Source: Gnetum montanum (lineage: Eukaryota > Streptophyta > Gnetopsida > Gnetales > Gnetaceae). From it: a stretch of 32,726 bases of DNA. Both the position numbers and the translations under genes were made by a program. Positions 10,620 through 22,087 of this stretch are shown here, piece by piece. The notes under the pieces were generated by a model. The model made no database searches, was not told the DNA's origin, and was given only the letters and a program-made list of their open reading frames with translations. The stretch's first letter is position 1. Each line of letters starts with the position of its first letter. The stretch covers positions 482,407 through 515,132 of the forward strand of contig MNCI01017947.1 of assembly GCA_015680685.1 (NCBI GenBank), read 5' to 3'.

Positions 10620-11504
10620 TGATGAGTAATGAGTTTGTTGGACCTGATATTGGATACTTGAGATTGAAGCTCCGATATTGGATATGTGATACCAAGTCCT
10701 AAGAAACGATGTCGAATATCCGATATTGTCTCCTCTGTGTTAGCCTATACATACAACACTTGGGTGCATGGTTGGGACATAGTTTTGTTGTTAGATTTTA
10801 GATAATTTTTCATATATTTGTGATTCCAAGCTCTATTATTCCTAGTGCATGCTTGCAGTTTGATGTTTGTGATTGTACAACATTCTTATTCGAGTGTGAC
10901 GTACTTGGATATGTTACATGACCAAAAATAAAGATCAAGATCACACCCATCATTCCAGCATCTACTTAGATTTATTGTTGCCTTAATTATTTAATTGTTT
11001 ACTATTTTCTTTAGTTACTATTTCCATTTATTGCTATTTACTATTCCTATCATTAAGCAGAATGAGTATGACTAATTGTAAGTGTTTAAGTATAATTACT
11101 TGGTAACCTAGTAGTGTATTGTTTGGCAAGCCTTGTAATGTATGCTTGGCAACACCAGCAGTAGTTATACAAAGTAAAAGACATATGTGAATGGTTAGGG
11201 ATGGATACTCATCACACATAGGCTAGTTTAGACTTTACTTTCCACTATTTGTTAGCTTAATTAATTTACCTCTTATTGTCATTAGGAGTAGCATAGGATT
11301 AGAAAACATCATTATATGCCTCACCTTGGACTAAACCATACGTGATAACTAAGCTACCACTGGTCCAAGTGAGAAGAAAATGGACTACAATCAAGGCATG
11401 ACAATTTATATGCACAACTAGTCCCATCCATGAAATTCAACTGAATCATGCATGAACACTTGTGATTTGTATGGTTGGGTGTAGGGGTATCTTGCCACTC
11501 ATCA
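10620..11504 (+). repeat. 3' LTR of copy 2
   Basis: It runs from TGATGAGT to ACTCATCA and pairs with the LTR at 2744: both have CCTATANATACAACACTTGG and GGTTGGGACATAGTTTTGTT in the leader. The TATA box is decayed (TATACATA near 10747). AATAAA is at 10927-10932. Several GATATC sites of U3 have become GATATT or GATACC. U5 has two TTGGTAA/TTGGCAA-type units. Confidence 0.9.
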
Positions 11505-12848
11505 ACAGGGAAAGAATATTTTTTCTTTCATCTAATGGTCCCAATAATCCATGAAAATAGTTACCCTCTTTATCAACATGTTGTATCTCTTTGTAAATAA
11601 TGCATGCTTGGTCCTCTACCCTTCGCATTACCGAAACAATACACTTGCATTGACAACCTATCTTTCTTCTAGGTCTATTATGTACTCTTTCAGGATTTAT
11701 AATTACACGAACTACAACTTCAAGATCGTATTGGTAGTAGTATCTATAAAAATAACAATTGAAAATATGGTAGGGAATTAATGTATATAACTTACATTTA
11801 TTAATATTATAGTAAGCACCACTTAGTTCTTTTTAACACAATGATTCATTTTCAAGGAATCTCCATCTTTTCAAGTTTGTAAACTTAGATTTTTATATTT
11901 AAATTTTTTTGATGTAATCTTAGTTTTTTCCTCTCCTCTTATTAAACCATTTATATGATCCACATATATTCACAAAAATGCATCATCATAATAATACAAC
12001 CATATCAAGTTATCTTTTGAAAATGCTTCATGTAATGGATTTTGTACTTCTTGACCCTAAGCAAATTTCCAATAGCCTTTATGCTTACACTTACCTAACA
12101 TCTTTTAACAACATAAAAAAGGAGAATTAATAATAGAACTCGAAAGCTTTTTAAAAATAAACTCTTTTTAATAAAATGGAAACAATGTTATAAATTTTGC
12201 ATATTGGTTTTTGTTACAACACCTTGCACTAGCAAGAAGAACCGACCTTGGAAAAGTTAATACACCTTGAAATACCAAATTTTAGTTATACCATATGCAA
12301 ATATAATTGAGAATAAAAAATTGAAATTTAATAAACCTATATGATTCAAAAAATATCAAATTTAACAATTATTATATACCTATGGTCATCATATCATTAC
12401 TAAATCTAGAACATGTACAAACTTGAGAAAAAGTAAGAGGAATTTTTAAAAAATGTCTATGTAAAGCATGCATCTTGTAACATTAAATAAAAGATGTAAT
12501 GAGATAAATAAAATAAAAATTTAGGCATATCTTCATGTTCTTAATCTATTTCATATAGATTTTCTAACAAAGAAAAAAATATTTTTAACATCCTCATTAG
12601 GAATGTAATCATCATCACTATCATTCTTACTATCCTCATGTTTAAGGTGAACCATCATTAGGAATGTTACTGGTCATGTTGATAGATAATGTTAAATTAG
12701 ACAATGTATCAGTTGATTTGTAATTGTAAATTACCATATACAATTAATTGGAAAAGAATTACAGTTATATCAGGGCATGAACCATGTTATTTAGGACTAG
12801 AAAAAATTATGTTCAACATGCTGAAAAGATTAAAAATAAGAAATTAGC
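11505..12848. other. AT-rich DNA without recognised genes
   Basis: About 1.3 kb very rich in A and T, with no conserved coding frame. The longest open stretches are short and show no motif I recognise. Direction and origin are unknown; it may be host intergenic DNA or a very decayed repeat. Confidence 0.5.
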
Positions 12849-13736
12849 TGATGAGTCATGAATTGTTGGCCGTGATATCACGTACGTGATATCACAAGCG
12901 ACACGATATCATGTACGTGATATCACATACGCGATATTGTAGCCTAGATGCAATATCATGTACACGATATTGCGGCCTGTCTCCTCATCTATAAATAAGA
13001 GGCAGGCAGATTTGGAAGGGAGTTTTTTTGTTTTAAGTTTTCTTTAAATTTTTAGTACTAAGGTAGGGAATTTTTGTTAGTTTTTCCTCTCAACCCTTTC
13101 TCCCAGTGCATGCTCACAGTGTGATGATTGTAATTGTATGACATCCTTATTCGAGTGTGACATACTTGGACATGCACATGATCGACAATAAAGATCAAGA
13201 TTACTTCATCATTGCAGCATCCACTTAGCTTAATTATTTAATTGTTATTTTTATTTATTTCTTTCTTAGTTAATATCTCTCTACCCTTATCTCCCAGGAA
13301 CGCGGAATGATTACGATTTAATCACGAGCATTTAAGTGTGACTTCCTAGTAACCCAGTAGCATACCTAGGCCATGCGCTTGGTAATCCCAGTGGTAGTCA
13401 TGCACGAGGTCCAAGATGTGCATGGATGATTAAGGAACATATGCTCATCACACTTAGGGTAGTTTAGATTCTCTCTCATCCTCTCTCCTAGCTTAGTTGA
13501 TATTATTTCCCATCATTCCCAGGAGTAGCATTAGTGTAGGAACACATCATACACCTCACTCTGGACTAAACCATACGTGACAAAGCTAATACTAGTCTAG
13601 GTGGGAAGATAGCGAACTACAGTCTACAAGTAACTATCTAGATACCACAACTAGTCTGTTTGTGGAGTTCAACTGGATCGTGCATGAAACACTCATATTC
13701 GTATGGTTGATTGTAGGGGTACTTTCCCACTCATCA
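12849..13736 (+). repeat. Solo LTR (GATATC-rich subfamily)
   Basis: It runs from TGATGAGT to ACTCATCA with no primer-binding site after it and no polypurine tract before it, so it stands alone. The flanking 5-mers TTAGC and CCAGC may be a decayed target duplication. U3 has four exact GATATC sites within about 60 bp, including the perfect 12-bp palindrome CGTGATATCACG at 12871-12882. TATAAATA is at 12990-12997 and AATAAA at 13197-13202. The leader TCTATAAATAAGAGGCAG is shared with the LTR at 1571. Confidence 0.88.
12871..12975 (+). promoter_or_regulatory. U3 array of GATATC palindromes (solo LTR)
   Basis: Four exact GATATC sites and several GATATT/CAATATC half-decayed copies are packed before the TATA box, many in TACGTGATATCAC contexts that are themselves nearly palindromic. 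Same position as in the LTR at 1571 but with different spacing, so the array evolves faster than the flanking LTR. Confidence 0.5.
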
Positions 13737-14985
13737 CCAGCTTTACTCATTAATCAATCTTCTCATTCTTAAAAATAAATATTTGGTTTATTAATTTTGT
13801 TTGTTGATGTAGTTTCTCTACATCACTAGAATAAAAATTTTGAACAAAAGTAATAAAAAAATGTAATGTATTTTAGTAACATAATATAATCTTACAAATG
13901 ATCAGAAACTAAAGCTCTAGGAATAAGCATAGCTCATCCTATTTTCTACGGAATCAAATTTTAAATGAAAATTTTATAGCAAAAATTTCCAATTACAAGT
14001 GGAAAATATGGAATTGAAATTTTTATTTACCTTCACTAAAAATATATTATTAACACTTTGTAGAAAGGTAGGACAAATGTAATATAGAAGGGTGTAACAA
14101 TAGTGTGCATTTCTCCTAAGCAAGAGCATTGCCCATTTCACTATTACAAAGGTCATTCTACTAAGATTTATTTACCAACACCCATCCATCTATGGTTACA
14201 AGATTTGTCCATGTGTGATCGTTGATGCGATATATTATGATGACCTTCTATAACTATCTCTATGTAATTAAATGTTGTAAGAAGAAACCAAAATCAACAA
14301 TGTTGAACTATAATATAGTGTATTTTGATAAAAAAAACATAGCTTTCAATGCTTTCTTGGTTGCTTGCTTTTTGAAATGTTATGAAATGTGATGCTATAA
14401 AATAATAAGTAGATCTCTTCATATTTTGCAGGTTAAATTGGTAACATTAGTTAAAAAAAGCAAACTTAAGAAAATGAGAGGCATGCATGCCATAATTTTA
14501 ACATGGACATGCCATAGGATGGTTAGATATATACATAATTGATATGGATTGGTTTATGGTTTTCCCACACTGCCCATCCACTTTCTAAAATCACATCCAA
14601 GAATCACACAACATAGTATGAAAATTTTAATGCATAAATATAGAAAACACTCACATTTGATTCTTAGTAGATCTTTGCATGTAAAGAGGACAACACTAAG
14701 GGGACATAATATATTAGTAGAGGAGAGATAAAAAAAGTAAAAGAGAGCTAAAATAAGCAACAAATCTCTTGAAAGAAAAGAATTCTTAAGCTTTGAGCAT
14801 GTGAAAATGCTAGTTGGATGATCAAAAATGTCAAACCCCTTACATTTAGGGGCATTCTCCTATATATGTTGAAAATGTCTCATAAACTATGTAGGAGCAA
14901 TACAATGGGGTCCATAGAACCTTTTGGAAAATTTTGAAAAGTTTTGGATACAAAAAATGATGTAGAAAATAAATTTTGATGCATG
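13737..14985. other. AT-rich DNA without recognised genes
   Basis: No conserved domain, RNA gene or LTR-family sequence is visible. Short open frames here on both strands lack any motif I recognise. It separates the solo LTR from the tandem-like repeat near 15000. Confidence 0.5.
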
Positions 14986-14989
14986 ACAA

Positions 14990-15550
14990 TAAAAGTTGAA
15001 GATGAAGTTTAATGTTAAATGTCGAAAATAAGTTTGATGAGAGACGTTGAAGAATTTGATGCAGGATGTCAAAACTAACTGGATGTAGAATGTCAAAAGT
15101 TGGTAAGTTGATGTCAAACATTAAAGATGAAACTAACGATGGACGTAAAAAATTTGACGCATGTAGTCAAAAGTAGATTTTACATCAAATGTCAAAAAGC
15201 TATAAATGAAAGCTAACATTGGACGTTGAAAGTTTGATGCAGGATGTCAAAATTTGTTTGAAGATCTGAAGCTAGATGTAAAAGATAAAATCAACATGAG
15301 ATGTTACAAAGATGACGTAGAATGTCAAAAGTGAATTTTGATGCTAAATGTCAATGAGGTAATGCAAAATCAGGATTGAAACTAGAACCAACGTTAGACA
15401 TCAAAACTAGAAGTGGAGGCGAAATGACATGATCAATGACATGAAATGTCATTTCTAGCAAGTTGAAGATAGAGGACTAGAAATGATGTTGTAAATGACA
15501 CAAGATGTCAAATATAGATTACTAAAGATGACTTTAAGTGTTGAAAATTC
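14990..15550. repeat. Degenerate ATGTCAAAA-type interspersed tandem repeat
   Basis: GATGTCAAAA or a near variant recurs at about 15064, 15088, 15110, 15187, 15243, 15320, 15346 and 15505. It alternates with GGACGTTGAAAGTTTGATGC-type and GATGAAACTAAC-type blocks. This gives an irregular higher-order unit of several tens of bases. It lies directly beyond the broken end of the minus-strand chromovirus fragment. Open frames that cross it on the minus strand are a by-product of the repeat. Confidence 0.6.
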
Positions 15551-15599
15551 ATAGAGTGTGCCCAAGTTTTAAACTCAGCTAAAAAAACCAAAGTGGGTA

Positions 15600-15790
15600 T
15601 AACAACTATATTTTTGCCTTGATTCAGTTAGCTTCTTTGAAAAGAAAGCAATAAGTCTACCTTCTTGTGAATGCACCTCTCCAATGGCAAATCCACTTGC
15701 ATTCACCTCCACCTACAAAATCTTTTAGAAATATGATATTACAAGTACTAGTTGATTAGTTATTTTTGCCTTCAACAAGTCAAAGCTCGT
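15600..15790 (-). pseudogene. RNase H remnant, 5' part only (chromovirus-like)
   Basis: On the minus strand, SFDLLKAKITNQLVLVISYF leads to VEVNASGFAIGEVHSQEGRLIAFFSKKLTESRQKY. This is the FEVxTDASxxAIG...PIAFxSRKL block at the start of gypsy RNase H. The first catalytic Asp reads Asn. Homology ends near 15600, where other DNA begins. Confidence 0.75.
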
Positions 15791-15910
15791 TTGGGTTTGA
15801 TCATCACACTTGAAATATTAATTCTTATTAATGAAAGTAAACATAAGTCATGAAATACAACTAAAATTTTTTATGAACCACCTATAAAAACCTACTAAAC
15901 CAAGAAATGA

Positions 15911-16600
15911 TCACACCTCTCTAACATTTTTAGCAGTTTTCCAATCTCTCATAAACTTCCCATTGGTAGCTTTCATTTTGATTTGATTTTTAGAAATCAC
16001 ATATCCCAAATATGTGATCTCTGTCTTGAAGAAATGACTCTTCTTCATATTGATCACCAAATGTATCTTCTCCAACTTAAAACACATTTTTCTCCAGTGA
16101 TCTAAGTTCTCTTCCTCATTTGAGTTGTACACCAAAATGTCATCAAAGAAGATACTATAACACATTCCAATCAAATCTTTGAGGACATCATGCATCAACC
16201 TCATGAATGTGGCATAAGCATTTATGAACCCAAATGGCATCACCAACCACTCAAATAATATAATTTGAGTCTTGAAAGCTATCTTTCAATTATCACCAAG
16301 CTTAATATGAATTTGATGATAATCACTCTTTAAAAATCAAATTTACTAAGGATCACTACATTGGTAAGGACATCAAAGATATCATCCATCCTTGGAATAG
16401 AAAACTTGTATCTCATTGTTATCCATTCACAACCATTGAGGTAATGCACATTCTTCATTCATCATTGTATTTCTTTAGCATGGGAACTACTCGAACTACA
16501 CAAGGTGAAATTGACTCTCTCATGAAGCCATTCGCAAGTAACTCTTCTACTTACCTTTGCATTTCAACCCTATGATTTGGTGCCATCTAGTATGTCCTCT
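15911..16600 (-). pseudogene. Reverse transcriptase remnant (chromovirus-like)
   Basis: The minus-strand frame includes ELLANGFMRESISPCVVRVPMLKK at the start of the fingers. The longest open part (15911-16246) holds MPFGFINAYATFMRLMHDVL, the catalytic box FFDDILVYNSNEEENLDH (both Asp present at 16139-16144), FFKTEITYLGYVISKNQIKM and NVREV. The usual word is YLDDIL or FIDDIL. The middle, including the first catalytic Asp region, is frameshifted. It continues past a TGA (Arg CGA expected) into SFLGLVGFYRWFIKNFS. Confidence 0.85.
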
Positions 16601-16639
16601 CATTTAGAATGATAGCACTAGGGATGAAATTAATTTAAT

Positions 16640-17250
16640 GCTAAATATTCATCATTGGTGGCAATTCATCTAATTTTCCTTTGAACACCTTGGGAGATTT
16701 CTCCTTCAAGCCTAGCACACCTATTGAAATATCTAGTTGCACAACGTCATAATTAGAGGTAACAGTTGATACAACCACAAAACCAAAACCAACTTCATCA
16801 TATTTCTTAATGTACTCCCTCTTCCCAAGAATAAGTAAGAAAGCATTAAGTAAGCTTCTTTGTTGCCTCACTTGTTCAATTGTCATGGGAATTAACTCAT
16901 GGATTCTATTAGGTCTTGCTACACTCCACACATTTCTTGTTCCATCAAAATGAGCACTATTATCAAAATTTCAAGGCCTTCCAAGAATTACATTAGCATA
17001 ATTAATTTGCAGTCATCACATTTCACAACATTATGAAAATTCTCAATTTTAAATTTCAAGACACATTGCTCTCTTACCTCTTGAGAGTAATCTCTTAATA
17101 ACCAATTTACCTTGTAGAGTCTAGGATAAGAAATTTTACTATATCTAATTTAGCAACTACCTTAGAATAAATAATATTTCCTAGGCTCCTCCATTAATCA
17201 AAACATGAAGCCATTCCTCACTATGCAAACATGTAGCTCCAATCCAAAAT
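16640..17250 (-). pseudogene. Aspartic protease and linker remnant (chromovirus-like)
   Basis: On the minus strand, VLINGGA near 17190-17212 aligns with the D-G-G-A/D-S-G active-site region of plant gypsy proteases. The catalytic Asp reads Asn. Further on, ILGRPWNFDNSAHFDGTRNVW near 16930-16990 matches the ILLGRPWQ block that closes this domain. The open part at 16641-16931 continues into KSPKVFKGKLDELPPMMNI, the usual lead-in to RT. Stops lie in the middle. The enzyme would have cut Gag-Pol. Confidence 0.7.
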
Positions 17251-17384
17251 AACAATTTCTTTGCTACATGGTCTCCTCTATTCACATTTTCCATAATTGC
17301 ACAAGAATTTCACTTAGAAATTTTATCAATTTTGGGAGCATTAGGATTACCTTTTTGAAGGGCTTGACCTGATGTCTCCTCTAC

Positions 17385-17942
17385 CTCCATGATTTATACA
17401 TCCTTTCCCTTGGTTTCCTTGTGAAGTAGACGTTCTCGTTACCTGTGTTCCCACTCTCCACATTTGAAGCATTGAATCTTGGATTAGTTACTACCTTGAC
17501 CATTATCTCCTTTGCCTTGGTCATTTATGGCTTTATCCTTCTCACCATCCTTTTCATCCTTCTTGTCATGGCTACCCTTCTTGTATTTAAATTTAGACTT
17601 GGATCCCTTTTAGATTTGGATTTCTTGTCCTTTCCTTTTAGATCTTGTTTGCTTCTATTTGCAAATCCATTGAGTTTATTCTCTAGCTTGAGTACCAAAT
17701 CATAAACCTCATCAAGGTTTTAAGGCTCATAGAATAAAAACTCTTGTTGGTAAGTCATCTTGAGACCTCCTAGAAAGATTGAGGCTTGTTCATACTTCTC
17801 CTAGTTTACCTTAGCACAATGAAATAGATCATAAAGTTCAATGTAAAATTCCTTAACATCATTTTCTTCCTATCTAAGGAATTTCAAATTCATGACTATC
17901 TCTTATCTTTACTAAGATTGCTTAAATTTTCTTTTTAACCTA
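17385..17942 (-). pseudogene. gag C-terminal remnant with zinc knuckle (chromovirus-like)
   Basis: On the minus strand a frame reads GGLKMTYQQEFLFYEP, then NLDEVYDLVLKLENKLNGFANRSKQ, typical of the end of the capsid domain. A Lys/Arg-rich linker follows. In another frame a CCHC-type knuckle begins CFKCGEWEH (17445-17471). The last expected Cys appears as Arg (CGT), and a stop precedes it. The knuckle binds genomic RNA in intact elements. The plus-strand open frame at 17445-17705 is only its complement. Confidence 0.7.
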
Positions 17943-18856
17943 TGATGAGCATCAAAGTGTCACATCGATGGGCCCCCATTGATGTAGCCTCGTCAGTGGG
18001 CTCTCGTCGATAGGGCCACATCAACATAGCATTTACTACATTGACAAGGCCCTATCGATGTAGCCCTAGAGAAAAAATTATAAATACAAGCTATTAGTCA
18101 TATTTCTGGGAATCAAAGTTCATAGTAGTGGTAAAGCTCTTGTAGTTTGTCTATTTGAAAGTTAGAATATTTTTCCTAAGTGCCCGTAAGATGAGTCATC
18201 TAGTGTACAGATCTTTATTTGAGCACTATTGTACTTGAACCATACTAATTTGTACAGAAATAAAGATGAGCTTCTTGATAAACCTTGCAGCATTATGGAT
18301 AACTTAAATGTTTTAATTATGAATTTATTTATTTTATTAAATATTCAATAAAGTAAGCTAAATTAAACTTTAATCAATTAAGATAAATAGATTAAGTACA
18401 TAAGTATGACCACTTCAAGTGTGAACATGTATTCACTTAGTAATCCCAACAACATTATTGCTTGGTGTGCCCAATAGCATAGTGCTTGGTAACCTAGTAG
18501 TGGATACATGGGTTTAAGACGTGTACAAAAAGTGGGACTAGATGCTTATGTTAGGACTAGCTAGAGACTAGTTAGTTAGTTAAATTAAATTAGTCATTAA
18601 ATTACTTCACCTTTCTCTTTAAGCATCAAAACCATAAAACATAAAATGATTAAAATCATATGTCTTGATTACACTTAACCATACCTTTGTACTTCACAAG
18701 TGTAATTAGGACAACAACAAATGACCTTAGGGCTAGATTCACTTTCTAGAAGACTAGTGCACCAAAAACTAGAGAGTCCACAAAATTGGATCGGATCACA
18801 CATGAACACTTTGTGATTCATATGGTTGGATGTAGGGGTGCCTTCACTACTCATCA
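17943..18856 (+). repeat. 5' LTR of copy 3 (ATCGAT/GGGCCC subfamily)
   Basis: It runs from TGATGAGC to ACTCATCA. U3 carries ACATCGATGGGCCC, TCGTCGATAGGGCC and CCCTATCGATGTAGCCC in place of the GATATC array of the other subfamily. TATAAATA is at 18079-18086 and AATAAA at 18259-18264. U5 has three successive units of the TTGGTAA..CCCAGTAG type (18434-18507). It pairs with the LTR at 31206: both have CATAGTAGT and TAGTTTGTCTATTTGAAAGTTA leaders. Confidence 0.88.
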
Positions 18857-18874
18857 TTATGCCATTTTTGGGGA
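18857..18874 (+). other. Decayed primer-binding site (copy 3)
   Basis: TTATGCCATTTTTGGGGA follows the LTR directly. It matches 11 of 18 bases of the tRNA-Asp complement, with most differences being transitions. Its place and the GCC/GGGGA ends support the call. Confidence 0.55.
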
Positions 18875-19005
18875 CTCTATTTGTTGAAATGTGTGCTATC
18901 TAAGCTTAGTGGATACCATTAATATCATTGAATGAACCTCAAGGTTAACATAATTCCCATATTTCATAATTATAAAAAGCACACTAATACTTTATTTGTT
19001 ACAAA

Positions 19006-21460
19006 ATGTCTTCTTCTTGCATACGTGATGATGTTATGCCACCAATTCCACAAGAATGCAAAGTGATATATACTCATCTAGATGGGTTTGTGCCTGATTT
19101 CACCTTCATCCTACATCAGGATGAGCAACTGCAATAGCATGATATGGAAGGAAACGTTATGTTGCCCCTCAATTGATTTGTGCTCGGGATGCTGCTTCAA
19201 ACTCTAAAGAAGCTAGGCATCTTAGATCTTCAAGAGGAATATGTTGTGAATGGTTATGACACTTGAGACTATTGTTCCACTGACACACAATGTAGGCAAG
19301 ATCGATAATAGGAGAGGTATCATGAGGATTCTAAGGGAACATGGTTCACCAATCCCTTGTTCCTATTGAACCAAGACAACAACGAGGGTTCTTCTTCTAA
19401 GGATTTGTAGCATAAAGATTCTCTACCATTTGTTACTAGTGATGAGGGTGCAACCTTGAATTTGTAGTCTACAAACCACAATTCAGGTTTAGGAAAAGAT
19501 GATAGTCAAGGAAAGGGATCAAACAAGCATCAAAATGATAGAAAAACTATGTGGCCATGATAGCCAAGGGGGAATTGGTAGATTTCATGGTGGAGGTAGT
19601 CCTTCTCCCTCCTCCCCCTTTTCATCTTTTGATTCTAAAAGACCCTATAGAAGGAACAACTGTGATGGAGGTAAGCATAGAGGTAATAATACTAATAACC
19701 ATGCCCACAATAATCAAAGGGATAACATAGGACATCATCAACGACAACGAAATCATGATGATGATGAGCCTTTGTTGGTGACTCAAAGTATGCTTAGCAT
19801 TGTAGAGGCAATTAAGATTCCAACTAGGCATATAAAAGGTAGTTGGATCAAGCACTTAAAGATGAATAATATTCCAAGATTTGAGGGGGATATAACTTTG
19901 ATTCACAGACACATCTACAAGCTTTCCATGATGCTTGTACCTTGCAAAACATTGAAAATGATTGGAAAAAACTCAAACTCTTCCTTAGGATACTCATCAA
20001 AGAAGTTGAAAGCTAGTACTGATCTTTAGAGCTAAAATCTATCTGCAGATGAAGTATCATGTTGGAACTATTCAATGATAAATATTAGACATACTCCGGA
20101 GTGTCCAACTTGAGAAGGAAAATCCAAGGTTGGAAATAGGAAACACATGAACCCTTGGATGCCACCATGGGTAGATATTATTTTTTCTTACACCAATGCC
20201 ATAGCCATGGTTACTCTCAAAGGGAGCAACTCTGCCACATCATAGATGGGCTTAGTATAGAAACTAGAAGAACTCTTGGGGTTCATGCTCAAGGGGGATT
20301 ATCTGAATTAAGAGCTCATCAGATACAAAGGCTTATAGAATAGATTGTAAAAGAAGAAGGTGAGTTGCAAAAAATGAAAACTACAAAAAAAATATAATAG
20401 GGATCCTTCCATAAGGAAATGGGAGGTCTAATTTTGTGATGAGGAGGAGTCACCACTTGATGAATTGGTGAACAGGAAAACCTTGCCCATCCAAAAATCT
20501 ATTTCTAATATTTCAACAAAGGTTGATAAATTATGAGACTCCGTGGATGAAAAATTCCAAACCACTTTGAAGATTACTAAAGAATACAAAGACCAAAATA
20601 GTGATTGTAATCACAAGAGGTAGCAAGAAGTTGAATGTGCCTACCAAAGAGGTAAGGGCAAAGCTACTGTAGTAGAAGAAGTTGTGGAGATAGACTTTGA
20701 TGATGATGTTGGTTATGACATTTATTAGTATGAACATCCTAAGGGATGTTGCCTTATGATGTGGCATTGACAAAGGTCTAGGGTGTATGCATTTAATCCT
20801 TAACTAGCATGGAGGCAAGCATCCAAACAATTATCTTATTCACAAGGCAATCCAAGACAGTTCCACCAACAACAAAAAGCTTACTACCCAAGTAGAGCTC
20901 CACCACAACCATATGACTAGTATCAATAGTGGCACCAATCAAAGTTGTGAGAAATGCCATGACTAAGATAGTAGTACCCTTATAAGCAACCAGATCCATA
21001 TGGGTACTATATTCAACAACCCATTATCCATGAAGCTTTGCAAGCCATGCCTCATTTCAGCATCACTATTACCCTCTAAATTACCATCAAACTCATTTAC
21101 CATCTACTTGAGGGGAACACCCATATCCTTACCATCATTTGCATCCATCTACACACATCCCTCGATCCTTAACGTAGTTACCTCTTCTTCCATCCATGTA
21201 GGATGAAATTCCTTCATAGCTGCAGCAATGAAATGCTACGAGGGCTGTACATTCACAACCAGCTTTCTAGCTGAGTGGTTCAGAAAATTAATCTAGAAAA
21301 CAACCCTTTTTTTTGATCCAACAATCCTCCCAAACCCTCACAACCTAATGTGGCTGGTCACCCTATATCTCCAACACCCTTCTCCTTTGCATCAAACACA
21401 TTTGAGTGCCCTTCAAACCAAACACCACCTCAAATCCACAGTGTGAAGTTAACTCATGCT
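19006..21460 (+). pseudogene. gag remnant (copy 3)
   Basis: The start ATGTCTTCTTCTTGC lies about 150 bases after the primer-binding site. An N-terminal region with many stops precedes a Gly/Asn/His-rich stretch (19499-19760). The capsid-type block MLSIVEAIKIPTRH...LKMNNIPRFEGD follows, matching copy 2. A frameshift near 19890 separates it from the continuing capsid (QNIENDWKKLKLFLRILIKEVE in another frame) and from 20155-20343 (HIIDGLSIETRRTLGVHAQGGLSEL). The tail near 20790-21440 is rich in Gln, Pro and Tyr. No zinc knuckle is visible. Structural RNA-binding role in intact relatives. Confidence 0.75.
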
Positions 21461-21479
21461 ATTTTTGATTAGATCAAGG

Positions 21480-22087
21480 TTGGAAATATTTCCATAAAAA
21501 GATCTAACATAAGAAGTCAACTCATTTACTTACAGATCACTAGACATGAGCCATGCAAGGCCCTACTTGATTCTGGTTTCAGTGTTAATCTCATCTCGCA
21601 TGACATGTACAAGGTTTGGAACCTATTGCCTCTTAAGAAGAGTAACATTTGTTTAGAATTGGCAGATTAGTCAATCACTATTCCTTTGGGGTTAGAGGAG
21701 GATATTGTGATCATAGTTAGTGGGTGGTCCTATCCTACTGATTTTCTAGTAATCAAGGTTAAGAACTACAAGGGTGACTTCCCCATCATTATGGGGAAGG
21801 CATGGTTAATCACGGTTGATGCATGAATGGGCATAAGGAACCTCTACTTGGAAATCTCCAAGGAGAATGAATTTGGAAGGCTTAAGAAGACATGTGTTCC
21901 ATGCATCATGTATAGTGATAACAGGTGGAATTGCATGCAAAAAATATAGTCCATCAAAAGTACATACATTAAAGCATGCAATTAGTGTGCACAAGATACA
22001 AATATCCAAAAGTGCTTATATGTAGCAACAAAAAAATAGGAGGGCATCTAGTGGCTAATAGCTGACTCTGATAGTAGCACATTATGC
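21480..22087 (+). pseudogene. Aspartic protease remnant (copy 3)
   Basis: The frame reads LDSGFSVNLISHDMYKVW with the active-site Asp-Ser-Gly at 21569-21577, then FPIIMGKAWLITVDA near 21780-21825, the second conserved block. Spacing of about 70 residues fits retropepsins. A TAG and a TGA interrupt it. The domain lies between gag and RT as in all Ty3/gypsy elements and would have processed Gag-Pol. Confidence 0.75.

Larger units (their letters stand above)
2744..11504 (+). mobile_element. Pol-less Ty3/gypsy LTR retrotransposon (copy 2)
   Basis: An 8.8-kb element with two LTRs (2744-3583 and 10620-11504), a primer-binding site, a gag remnant, an internal promoter/intron module, ORF3 and a polypurine tract. 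No protease, RT, RNase H or integrase is visible between gag and ORF3, although the related element at 17943-31877 has all of them there. It is therefore a non-autonomous derivative that would need pol from a relative. Flanking 5-mers are GTAGG and ACAGG, possibly a decayed target duplication (3 of 5 match). The LTRs differ by many substitutions and indels, so the insertion is old. Confidence 0.85.
15590..17942 (-). mobile_element. Truncated minus-strand chromovirus-like Ty3/gypsy fragment
   Basis: Read on the minus strand, the order is gag C-terminus with zinc knuckle, protease, RT and the start of RNase H, the standard Ty3/gypsy order. RNase H is cut near 15600 and the integrase is absent. 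The gag end stops where the plus-strand LTR begins at 17943, so the younger element inserted into it; the rest of gag should lie beyond that element, outside the window. RT wording resembles chromoviruses and differs clearly from the RT of the element at 22440. Confidence 0.8.

Noticed and set aside
11505-12848. Host gene in the AT-rich interval
   Set aside because: No codon structure, splice pattern or protein motif is visible.
14846-15121. Two overlapping minus-strand open frames
   Set aside because: They cross the ATGTCAAAA-type repeat and have no recognisable motif.
17445-17705. Plus-strand open frame of 86 codons
   Set aside because: It is the complement of the minus-strand gag and zinc-knuckle remnant, which has family-level motifs.
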